DNA of 64,000 bases from Microbulbifer sp. VAAF005. GTDB taxonomy: Bacteria > Pseudomonadota > Gammaproteobacteria > Pseudomonadales > Cellvibrionaceae. A program made the position numbers and the translations under genes. Under the pieces are notes generated by a model. It had not been told where the DNA came from. It searched no databases and was given only the letters and a program-made list of their open reading frames with translations. Shown here piece after piece: positions 17,105-24,695 of this stretch (the stretch's first letter is position 1; each line of letters starts with the position of its first letter). The DNA lies in assembly GCF_030012985.1 (NCBI RefSeq), contig NZ_CP120233.1, positions 3,328,501 to 3,392,500 on the forward strand, written 5' to 3'.

Positions 17105-18214
17105 ATGGCACAGGGGACAGTAACGGTAAATAACCTGAACTTAGGTCAGGGCGCCTTCGATGAAATCGAACGCAAGGCACTTTTTTTGGGGGTAGGGGAC
17201 ACCAATAAAAATAGTGTTCTTGCATTGAATTCACAGAGTGATCTGGACGAACTACTGGGCGCAAATGATTCACAGCTAAAAACCCAAGTGATGGCCGCAC
17301 AGGCCAATGGTGGGGAAAACTGGAACGCCTGGGCCGTGCCCCTGGATGTGTCCGACGATTGGAAGACCGCGCTGGATACGGCAATGCAGAGTGTCTCCCC
17401 AGAGCTGGTAGCCGTTTGTACCCCGGCATTGGTGGCCAATGACCTAGATGTAGCTTTTGCCAAGGCTGAGAGCATTAGAACCAGCCTGGGGCGCCGTGTA
17501 GGTATTCTGGTTGCTACTCCCTGTATCGATGACACTAGCGAGAGCTGGAGCGATTACCTGGCCGCACAGGCCGCCATTGTGGACCCTGTAAACGCCTATC
17601 GGGTATCAGCGGTTCCCCTGCTGCACGGAAACAACCTGGGCGAATTGGTAGGCCGCCTGTGCAATCGTGCTGCCAGCGTCGCTGATTCCCCTATGCGGGT
17701 GGCCACAGGGCCGCTGTTAGCGCTGGGTTCTGTACCCAACGACAAAGACGGCGTACCGCTAGATAACGCCATGTTGGCGAGTCTGGACGCTCTGAGGCTG
17801 TCAGTACCGCAAACCTATGTTGATTATCCGGGTACCTATTGGGGCGACTGCAACATGTTGGACGCCGAAGGGGGAGACTACCAGGTTATTGAAAACCTCC
17901 GTGTCGTGGATAAAGCAGCCCGCGCTATTCGGGTGTTGGCGATTGCGCGGATAGGCAATCGACAACTGAACAGTACCCCAATCTCTATTGCCTCCAATAA
18001 AACCTACTTTTCCCGCCCACTACGGGAAATGGCCCGCAGTGTGCAATTTGGGGCTGATGTATTCCCCGGCGAGATTAAACAGCCCAAGGACGGCGATATT
18101 GAAATTATTTGGCCGACTCGCGACAAAGTGGAAATTTATTTAAAGGTAACGCCTTACAACGCACCGAAATCTATTACCGCCAATATTGCGTTGGACCTAA
18201 CCAACCTTGGCTGA
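17105..18214 (+). CDS. Tail sheath protein (DUF2586 family)
   Basis: Contractile tail sheath of kappa/HP1-like phages, 369 aa. It has the family start (MAQGTVTVNNLNLGQGAFDE), IERKALFLG, and the conserved C-terminal block NKTYFSRPLREMARSVQFGA with FPGEIKQPKDGDIEIIWPTR. Good ribosome site (AGGGGG). Followed by the tube gene in the same order as in K139. The type differs from P2 FI, one reason for placing the phage near HP1/K139. Confidence 0.85.
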   Translation: MAQGTVTVNNLNLGQGAFDEIERKALFLGVGDTNKNSVLALNSQSDLDELLGANDSQLKTQVMAAQANGGENWNAWAVPLDVSDDWKTALDTAMQSVSPELVAVCTPALVANDLDVAFAKAESIRTSLGRRVGILVATPCIDDTSESWSDYLAAQAAIVDPVNAYRVSAVPLLHGNNLGELVGRLCNRAASVADSPMRVATGPLLALGSVPNDKDGVPLDNAMLASLDALRLSVPQTYVDYPGTYWGDCNMLDAEGGDYQVIENLRVVDKAARAIRVLAIARIGNRQLNSTPISIASNKTYFSRPLREMARSVQFGADVFPGEIKQPKDGDIEIIWPTRDKVEIYLKVTPYNAPKSITANIALDLTNLG

Positions 18215-18265
18215 GTACGGTTTTTTCAATCTTAATTTTTAGCTTTTAAATACCAGGGGATAGTT

Positions 18266-18712
18266 ATGTCAAAAATTTCCGGACGCGACATTGACACCAC
18301 GATCGGTAGTTACCGCGTCAATATCGAAGAGGCCAGTCTTTCTATCGAAGACGGCACCGGCACCACAAAAACCCGTGGTGTACCCGATGGATTTATTGAG
18401 GGTGATGTTTCGGCCAGTGGAGAGATCAAACTGAATACCGGGCAGTTTCAAATCATTGTTGAAGCGGCCAAAGAGGCGGGCAGCTTTCGGGGGCTGCCAA
18501 CTTTTGATTTGGTGTTTAACGCGGAAACCACTGATGAATCCATCAATGTTGAAGCCTTTGACTGCAAGCTGAGTTTATCGGATGTCCTGAGCGCAAATCA
18601 AAGCAATGAACGGCTAATGCATACCATTAAGTACGAAGTAACAGGCCGTGAATTTGTCAATATCAACGGTGTGCCCTATCTGCGCTCTGAAGAAATAGAG
18701 CGGCTGAATTAA
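18266..18712 (+). CDS. Tail tube protein (DUF2597 family)
   Basis: Inner tube of the contractile tail, 148 aa. The family begins MSKISGRDIDTTIGSYRVNI and contains GFIEGDVSASGEIKLN and FRGLPTFDLVFNAE. It always follows the DUF2586 sheath gene in kappa-like phages. AGGGGA ribosome site seven bases before the ATG. The tube role comes from gene order and family, not from a motif. Confidence 0.8.
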   Translation: MSKISGRDIDTTIGSYRVNIEEASLSIEDGTGTTKTRGVPDGFIEGDVSASGEIKLNTGQFQIIVEAAKEAGSFRGLPTFDLVFNAETTDESINVEAFDCKLSLSDVLSANQSNERLMHTIKYEVTGREFVNINGVPYLRSEEIERLN

Positions 18713-18721
18713 GGGCCTGTT

Positions 18722-18931
18722 ATGCCAGATCTATTTGACCAGGCGTCACAGCTAGAGCAGCGGGAGCGGGACAGCGTATTAGCTGCACAGCGCGACCGAT
18801 CCCGACAAAAGATATCCAGTCGGGAAAGCTGTAAAGAGTGTGACGAGCCTATCCCGTTAGCACGGCGGGCCTTTGGTGGCGTAACCAGGTGTATTGAGTG
18901 TCAGGAATTTTTTGAAAAAACGGGGCGCTAA
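18722..18931 (+). CDS. TraR/DksA-type C4 zinc finger protein
   Basis: A 69-aa single zinc finger protein with C-x2-C ... C-x2-C (CKECDEPIPLARRAFGG, then RCIECQEFFEK). It resembles TraR and the P2 Orf82 family, which act on RNA polymerase without binding DNA. Lacks the long coiled coil of DksA. Sits between the tube gene and the lysis genes, three bases before the next start. Confidence 0.85.
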   Translation: MPDLFDQASQLEQRERDSVLAAQRDRSRQKISSRESCKECDEPIPLARRAFGGVTRCIECQEFFEKTGR

Positions 18932-18933
18932 AA

Positions 18934-19518
18934 ATGCGAGTACGGTACGGACAATTACAAACGGCAATGATACGGAAAGGATACCGTTTCTTTGATGAAG
19001 GAGACTTTAATCTTAACTTGATTGGTATTCGTAGTTCCGACCGTGACGCCAATTCTTTTAACGATCGTTTTGCTGTTGCCTGGCGTTTTCAAGGGATGCC
19101 CCATTGCCTTAGCTTTTCCGCGACCACTGATCCCGGCAATTTCTGGCGAGAAAACCCGCTTAATGTAAACGGTACTGCCATTTTAGTCCCTGGACAGTAT
19201 CCGGGGTTATGGCAACTGGGTTTACACCAGGGTAAATACCGCGCATTGGTACAGCGGAAGTCTGCGCGGGTGTATCGAGACAATAACCAGGATTCAATCA
19301 TCAATATTGATTCCCCCATCGACGACGGACTATTCGGGATTAATTGTCACCGAGCAAACGCCACTCAAAAAAGCCGCCGTGTGGATCGTTGGAGCGCGGG
19401 TTGTCAGGTGTTGGCTGATCCTTTTGATTTTGCACTGCTAATTTCGCTATGTGATGTGGCGGCGGAAAAGTGGGGAACCTCATTTACCTATACGTTACTT
19501 GAAGAGAAAGACCTATGA
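18934..19518 (+). CDS. Putative endolysin with L,D-transpeptidase-like Cys motif
   Basis: 194 aa. Near the C-terminus HRANATQKSRRVDRWSAGCQ reads as H-x14-S-x-G-C. This is the catalytic pattern of YkuD-type L,D-transpeptidases and related cysteine peptidases. Upstream blocks (RVRYGQLQTAMIRKGYRFF, WRFQGMPHCLSFSATTDPG, LVPGQYPGLWQLGLHQGKYR) match uncharacterised phage and Bacteroides proteins I recall with the same core. Between tube and holin genes and overlapping the holin start (ATGA), it is where an endolysin is expected. No signal peptide, so a holin would be needed. The enzymatic role is inferred. Confidence 0.6.
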   Translation: MRVRYGQLQTAMIRKGYRFFDEGDFNLNLIGIRSSDRDANSFNDRFAVAWRFQGMPHCLSFSATTDPGNFWRENPLNVNGTAILVPGQYPGLWQLGLHQGKYRALVQRKSARVYRDNNQDSIINIDSPIDDGLFGINCHRANATQKSRRVDRWSAGCQVLADPFDFALLISLCDVAAEKWGTSFTYTLLEEKDL

Positions 19519-20014
19519 ACCTTTTAAAAAAATTGTAAGCGCTGCTACGGGTGGTATTGGAAAGTTGGCTTTCGAGGTGGCAGAAAAATATTTTCCGCCG
19601 AACATGAGTGAAGCGGAGCGAGAGAAAGTCCGTATTGATTTCCAAAAGATGGAAGATGCAAGGACTCGTGAAGCTGATAACGCGGCGCTAATGGCTGAGA
19701 AAGCCCACACAGAAAGAGTCAGTATCCTTGAGGGGTCTGCAAGTGATCTCAAATCAATACCAGTACTAGGTTCGCTAATTCTCTTCTTGAGAGGCTGTCA
19801 GCGTCCCGCGTGGGGATTCGTCACTCTCTACTTAGATTGGCTTTGGTTTAGTAGCTGGACTCTTACAGAAAGGCAGGAAACGGCACTAATCGTTATCAAC
19901 TCTTTAGTTTTAGGTTTCCTTTTTGGTGAGCGTGCCGTTCGTAATGTGTCGCCAATGATTGCGGAAGTATTCCGGGCACGTGTTGGCGGGGCGGGTAATG
20001 GAAAACCTATCTGA
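19515..20014 (+). CDS. Three-TM holin-like protein, needs -1 shift near its start
   Basis: Membrane protein of about 165 aa of the 3TM holin type. An amphipathic N-terminus (ATGGIGKLAFEVAEKYFPPN) and a charged helix (SEAEREKVRIDFQKMEDART) are followed by hydrophobic segments (PVLGSLILFLRGCQRPAWGF, TLYLDWLWF, ETALIVINSLVLGFLFGERA). The natural ATG at 19515 overlaps the endolysin stop but reads only MNLLKKL before TAA. A -1 shift in T TTA AAA / A7 (19523-19532) gives MNLLKKIVSAATGG and the full protein. The main frame can otherwise start at GTG 19451 or ATG 19454 inside the endolysin gene. Confidence 0.65.
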
Positions 20015-20258
20015 ACAGGAATCAGCAGTAGCAAGACGGGCAGCAGATGAAGCCCTAGACGGGATGCTACAAAGGCTGGGCATAGATACTGAAAACGTCC
20101 TGGAGACACAAAAAGACCAGGCGTACTTGCGTCAGCAACGCCTGGCAGCAGAACAGGTTACCAAGTGGACTAAACGAATCATTCTAGGAATATTTCTGAG
20201 TAGTTTATTTGGAATTCTTTGGGCCGGCTTTAAAGCTGCTCTAAATATCAAAAGTTAA
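19998..20258 (+). CDS. Small membrane protein, DUF6127-like
   Basis: 86 aa with a soluble N-terminal helix region (EQESAVARRAADEALDGMLQ) and LGIDTENVLETQKDQAYLR, then one membrane helix near the end (ILGIFLSSLFGILWAGFKAA). The layout matches short proteins beside holins, annotated DUF6127 by my recollection. It overlaps the 3' end of the holin gene by 17 bases. Possibly a second holin or spanin-like helper, unproven. Confidence 0.6.
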   Translation: MENLSEQESAVARRAADEALDGMLQRLGIDTENVLETQKDQAYLRQQRLAAEQVTKWTKRIILGIFLSSLFGILWAGFKAALNIKS

Positions 20259-20288
20259 ACATAAATCAACTTTAGTTAAGGAAATATC

Positions 20289-20758
20289 ATGGCAAACGCT
20301 ACCAACGAAAACACACAAGAATTTGAAGTCACTATTGATGGTAATGAGGTTCAGTTCAAAGTTACTCGCAGTGATTACAACAAGCTGGTTAACCAGTTAG
20401 GGCCAGGTAATAAAGTCAACGCCTTTCATAATTTCCTGGTTTCTACGGTGACTGACGAAGGCAAGCAAACCTTGTTGAAAGTGCTAACGGATATGCCTGG
20501 AAGTGAAATTGCCATTGGCACAGATATTTATGAAGCCTATACCCCGGATCTGCAAGTTACCGTAAAAAAGCGTTAGCGCTCGCCGACGCAATGTCGGAAA
20601 ACGGGTATAGCCAGTTATGCGCTTATGCCCGGAAGTGGTTGCCGGGTGAGCCTCTTACAGAGGACACCTTGGCAACTGCAACGATGTTAGAGCGGGAATA
20701 CTGGAAGAACTTTGAAGCAGCCGTAACTAACGGTATTGGTAAAGCCTGGAAAAATTGA
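20289..20758 (+). CDS. Tail assembly chaperones by programmed -1 frameshift (E / E+E' type)
   Basis: Two products. The zero frame (20289-20576) gives 95 aa (TNENTQEFEVTIDGNEVQFK ... DLQVTVKKR). Just before the stop is A AAA AAG (20564-20570) in the correct phase (codons AAA AAG). A stem CCGAC-GCAAT-GTCGG follows 12 bases downstream (20583-20597). The -1 frame continues from 20570 (ALALADAMSENGYSQLCAYA) to 20758, giving a 156-aa fusion. Myophages make a short and a long chaperone this way between tube and tape measure genes, to guide tail length and assembly. Slip site, phase, stem and gene order all agree. Confidence 0.85.
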
Positions 20759-20762
20759 CGCA

Positions 20763-22679
20763 ATGAGCACCAAGCTAGAAAAGCTAATGTTTCGAATAGC
20801 TCTGATTGATAGGGCTAGTGGTCCAATCGGAAAGATTGACTCACAGGTGAAACAATTAAAAGCCACTGCTACAACGGGCGGTGCAATGCTTGGTGGTGCA
20901 GCTGCGGGCGGCTGGGCTTTACAGCGTTCTCTTTCAGGTTTACTTGATCCCGCTATTGAAATTAACCGTGCATTAGGAGAGGTCAAAAGTCTTGATGTTC
21001 ACGGTAAGGCACTGAATAAGTTACAGCGAAGCGCTCTAGCAACTTCTATTCAGTACGGCACCAGCGCAGCTGGTTTTATCCGGGCATCCTACGATATTCA
21101 GAGCGCTATTTCTGGCCTAAAAGGAGATGAACTAGCGCGGTTTACTAAAGCTAGTGCTGTATTAGCTCAGGGCACAAAGTCTGATGTGGGCACTATCACT
21201 AATTATATGGGCACCATGTACGGCATCTTTCAAAAGGATGCTGAAAGGTTGGGCAATGCTAAGTGGGTCGAAATTGTTGCAGGCCAAACAGCCACCGCTG
21301 TACAGATGTTCAAAACTACCGGGGCAGAGATGGCCGCCGCCTATTCCACTTTAGGGGCTGAAGCTCAATCTCACGGGATTCAAATGGCCGAGCAAATGGC
21401 CATTGTTGGCCAGCTTCAATCCACCATGAGCGGCAGTGAAGCGGGCACCAAGTACAAGGCATTTTTACAAGGGGTCGGAAAAGCACAGGGCGTTCTAGGC
21501 CTTCAGTTAACAGATAGCCAGGGCCGCATGTTACCCATGCTGGATATTCTTGGAAAACTTCAGGGCCGTCTAGCGGGTATGGGTTCTGTTGAGCAAGGGC
21601 AATTGCTACTAAAAGCCTTTGGCCGTGGTGAAGCGGTGGCATTGATTAAACAATTAATGCTGGATACCGAAGGATTAGCAAACAATATCCAGGCGCTAGG
21701 CAACGTCAAAGGGATGGAAAAAGCCCGTCGAATGGCAACGGAAATTGCCGACCCCTTCGACCGCTGGCGCGAGAGTAGCAAAGCAGTGCGGGCGGTTATT
21801 GGTCAGTCGCTGTTACCTGTTATCACGCCACTGATTAATAACTTGATTGCCGCCAACGCCACTATGGTTGATTGGTCGTATAAGTTCCCGCACTTAACAA
21901 AGGCTATAGGCATTACTGTATTGGTAATCGGTGGCCTAATTGCAACGGTATTAGTTTTTGCTGCGGTTGGTGGGGTTGTTCAGCTAACAATAGCGGGATT
22001 AATTGGCCTTCAAACCGCGTGGACAGGTATTACAGCACTTGGAGCAGGCGCATTAGGGTTGTTATCTAAAGGGCTTAAGGCTGTACGCATAGCAACGCTA
22101 CTCTTTAGTTTGGCTTTATATGCTAATCCCTTGGTTTGGATTGCAGCTGCGGTAATAGGTTTAGTGGCTGGCCTTGCTTTACTGGTGGTTCATTGGGACA
22201 CCGTCAAAGCGGCCGCACTTGGTTTTATTAGTGGTTTTGTTGAACGCTGGGGGGTTATCCGTAATGCGATTGAAAGCAACCCTATTACCCGAATTCTTGC
22301 GGCCCCGTTCCTTGTCGCCATTGATTTGATTGGGTTTTTGTTTAAGCAGATTAAAAAGATACCGGCGTTATTTACCCGACTTAAAAATTGGTTGGGCGAT
22401 ATCGGTGTGTTTGACGCATTGGGTAGCGCTGCTGATTGGGTGATTGAAAAGTTAAACCTAATACCGGGCATTAATATTGAAGCGACGGTAGAGAAAGAGC
22501 GCTCAAGTATTCCCAAGGCGTCAACGCCTCAGTATCAGCCCAGTGCTGTTCCGGCCGGAGGTATCTCCCAGCATATCCAGAACAACCAGAAAGGCGGCAC
22601 ACATATCGAAAAAGTCGAGGTAATTAACCCGGCGAGCGGTTACGGCTTTGTAGATGAAATGGAAATGGCGGCGGGCTAA
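20763..22679 (+). CDS. Tail tape measure protein
   Basis: 638 aa protein that sets tail length. N-terminal part KLEKLMFRIALIDRASGPIG is typical of HP1/kappa tape measures. It has a TP901-type core (QYGTSAAGFIRASYDIQSAI, KYKAFLQGVGKAQGVLGLQL) and hydrophobic segments in 380-460 (ITVLVIGGLIATVLVFAAVG, LVWIAAAVIGLVAGLALLVV). I start at ATG 20763 (MSTKLEKLMF). Its stop overlaps the next ATG by one base (TAATG). For a myophage the tail would be fairly short. Confidence 0.95.
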   Translation: MSTKLEKLMFRIALIDRASGPIGKIDSQVKQLKATATTGGAMLGGAAAGGWALQRSLSGLLDPAIEINRALGEVKSLDVHGKALNKLQRSALATSIQYGTSAAGFIRASYDIQSAISGLKGDELARFTKASAVLAQGTKSDVGTITNYMGTMYGIFQKDAERLGNAKWVEIVAGQTATAVQMFKTTGAEMAAAYSTLGAEAQSHGIQMAEQMAIVGQLQSTMSGSEAGTKYKAFLQGVGKAQGVLGLQLTDSQGRMLPMLDILGKLQGRLAGMGSVEQGQLLLKAFGRGEAVALIKQLMLDTEGLANNIQALGNVKGMEKARRMATEIADPFDRWRESSKAVRAVIGQSLLPVITPLINNLIAANATMVDWSYKFPHLTKAIGITVLVIGGLIATVLVFAAVGGVVQLTIAGLIGLQTAWTGITALGAGALGLLSKGLKAVRIATLLFSLALYANPLVWIAAAVIGLVAGLALLVVHWDTVKAAALGFISGFVERWGVIRNAIESNPITRILAAPFLVAIDLIGFLFKQIKKIPALFTRLKNWLGDIGVFDALGSAADWVIEKLNLIPGINIEATVEKERSSIPKASTPQYQPSAVPAGGISQHIQNNQKGGTHIEKVEVINPASGYGFVDEMEMAAG

Positions 22680-22999
22680 TGACGGAACCTAAATACCAGG
22701 ATTTATTAATTGTTAATAACGATATCGCCCTGGATTCCCTGGGCGTTCCTATGGGGATTAGCGACAGGGCATCCGTTGCACAGGATATCAAACACATGAT
22801 TAGAGAGAGTGGCCTGCTGGTGGAGCTCGTGGGTGAGCGCCAGAGCGACAAATGGGCGTTAAATCTTTCTCGACTTGAGAACCTGGTGGAAAGTGATTCC
22901 CGTATTGAACCAGGTACAGCGCGCCTTTCTCGTGATGAAGGAGAAATTTTAGTCACTGCCACCACGGTAGATTTTAAAGATATCGAGTTTACCTTATGA
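22679..22999 (+). CDS. Baseplate protein, DUF2590 family
   Basis: 106 aa, matching the DUF2590 family of kappa/HP1-like phages (QDLLIVNNDIALDSLGVPM, SVAQDIKHMIRESGLLVELV). In size and position it corresponds to the P2 gpW / T4 gp25 wedge protein just before gene J. Starts in the stop of the tape measure gene. Confidence 0.75.
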   Translation: MTEPKYQDLLIVNNDIALDSLGVPMGISDRASVAQDIKHMIRESGLLVELVGERQSDKWALNLSRLENLVESDSRIEPGTARLSRDEGEILVTATTVDFKDIEFTL

Positions 23000-24165
23000 G
23001 CGAACAAGAGCTATTTACCAACCTTTTAAAAGATGGCGGTATCCCAACCACTGAAGAAGAGGTGCGCGCGGAATTTGAAAAAGAGGTAGACGCGGAAGGT
23101 GTCGCCTTTACCAATAATCGGGACATTTCACCCTGGTGGCGAATGGTTACGGTGCTAATTACAACGCCGATAGTTTGGTTGATACAAGCATTAATTAAAC
23201 TCGTAATGCCACAAATGTACGTGAAGACCGCAAGCGGTGAATTTCTCGCATTACATGCTGACGGCGTAAACCTGGAGCCGAAAACAAAGAGTAAGGCCCA
23301 AGGCTTTGTGCAATTTTTACGGGCGGATAGTTCGGGCTCCCTGGATGTGCCCATCAACACGGCAATACAAAGTGCCAATATTAATGGCCGTGTCTATACC
23401 CTACGAACAACAGCAACGGTGACGTTTAGCGATGGATTGGACACGGTTCTAGCACCAGTGGAAGCTGAAGAGGCGGGCAGTGCCTATAACTTGGCAGCGG
23501 GGTATTACTCAGTATTGCCGGTTTTATTGCCGGGTATTGTGGCAGTAGCCAACCTGGAAGACTGGCTTACACATCCTGGAACGGATGACGAAGACCCAGA
23601 GGAATTAAGAAAGAGAATTAGAACTCAGTATATGGCGGTGAACCAGTGGCACACAGACGCTGTTTACCGATCATTAATTGCCAGTTTTGATGGTGTTAAT
23701 GATGACAACGTATTTTTTGACAGTGATGCACCGCGCGGCCCTGGTACCGCTGATGCCTATGTGATGTTTGAGACCGGTCAACCAGATGACAGTTTTATCC
23801 ATACTATCCAGCAAAAAATCACCGATGAAGGGAACCACGGTCACGGGGATGATTTAAAAATTTATGCCATGCCTGAAACCTTCCACGATATTACGGTGAC
23901 GGTATACACCATTGATGGCCTAAGTGGTGGTACCAAAGATGAAATCAAAAAGAGTGTTGAGGATTTTATCTGGGCTGCCTTTAGGGGGAATTTAGATTAT
24001 CAACCAACCCTGGTTAAGCCTTGGAGTCGCTTTTCTTTCTCGCTATTGGGTGGCGAGCTACATAGACAATTCGACTTGCTTCGCGGTGTCGATTTCAGCC
24101 TGGATTACATCGTTAGTCAAATGGATTTACCCAGAATTAATAGCCTATCGGTGACAGTGGCATGA
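22996..24165 (+). CDS. Baseplate protein J
   Basis: Baseplate wedge protein of 389 aa. Family features are the hydrophobic N-terminal block (ITTPIVWLIQALIKLVMPQM), the KTASGEFLALHADGVNL motif and the mid-domain (AGSAYNLAAGYYSVLPVLLP). A later block is ELRKRIRTQYMAVNQWHTDA. Overlaps the genes on both sides by four bases, so the baseplate genes are translationally coupled. Confidence 0.9.
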   Translation: MSEQELFTNLLKDGGIPTTEEEVRAEFEKEVDAEGVAFTNNRDISPWWRMVTVLITTPIVWLIQALIKLVMPQMYVKTASGEFLALHADGVNLEPKTKSKAQGFVQFLRADSSGSLDVPINTAIQSANINGRVYTLRTTATVTFSDGLDTVLAPVEAEEAGSAYNLAAGYYSVLPVLLPGIVAVANLEDWLTHPGTDDEDPEELRKRIRTQYMAVNQWHTDAVYRSLIASFDGVNDDNVFFDSDAPRGPGTADAYVMFETGQPDDSFIHTIQQKITDEGNHGHGDDLKIYAMPETFHDITVTVYTIDGLSGGTKDEIKKSVEDFIWAAFRGNLDYQPTLVKPWSRFSFSLLGGELHRQFDLLRGVDFSLDYIVSQMDLPRINSLSVTVA

Positions 24166-24686
24166 TTGACTTAAAACTGCCTTTTTGGTTATCCGGTCCC
24201 CAGCTCTCTAAGTTACGCAATGCTTGCCAACGCTTTTGGGAGCGTGTGGAGGAGTGGCTTTATTGGCCGGTACGACAACTGGACCCGGAGACCTGTATAC
24301 CTGATGCCCTGGATTTGCTTGCCTGGCAAAGAGGGGTGGAACGGTTTGAAGGCGAATCCATGCAGTTATATCGCTTGCGGGTTAAATACGCTTTTGTGAA
24401 TGCACAGGATGCGGGCAGCACAGCCGGTTTAAAGCGTATCTTTGAACGGCTATTAATTGGTTATATCGAGATTGAAGAACGCTTACCGGATCGCGACTGG
24501 GATGTGATCAAGTTGCATTTAACCGACTCACAGTTGGCAGAAAACCCAGAACTATTACAAATCATTTTAAGTAAATATGGCCGGATATGTCGCCGCTATG
24601 AGTTTGAAGTTTTAACTCCATTGCAAGTGCAATTGCGCACCGCAGATTGTGGCCATGATAACGGCTATCTAGTCGCTTCACTTTAA
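24162..24686 (+). CDS. Tail protein I-like baseplate component
   Basis: 174 aa. Position after J and the pattern LLAWQRGVERFEGESMQLYR with DAGSTAGLKRIF mark it as the P2 gpI-like wedge protein of kappa phages. The C-terminus is strand-rich. Starts inside the end of gene J (GCATGA) and is followed by the fibre gene. Confidence 0.8.
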   Translation: MIDLKLPFWLSGPQLSKLRNACQRFWERVEEWLYWPVRQLDPETCIPDALDLLAWQRGVERFEGESMQLYRLRVKYAFVNAQDAGSTAGLKRIFERLLIGYIEIEERLPDRDWDVIKLHLTDSQLAENPELLQIILSKYGRICRRYEFEVLTPLQVQLRTADCGHDNGYLVASL

Positions 24687-24695
24687 GGGGGAACT

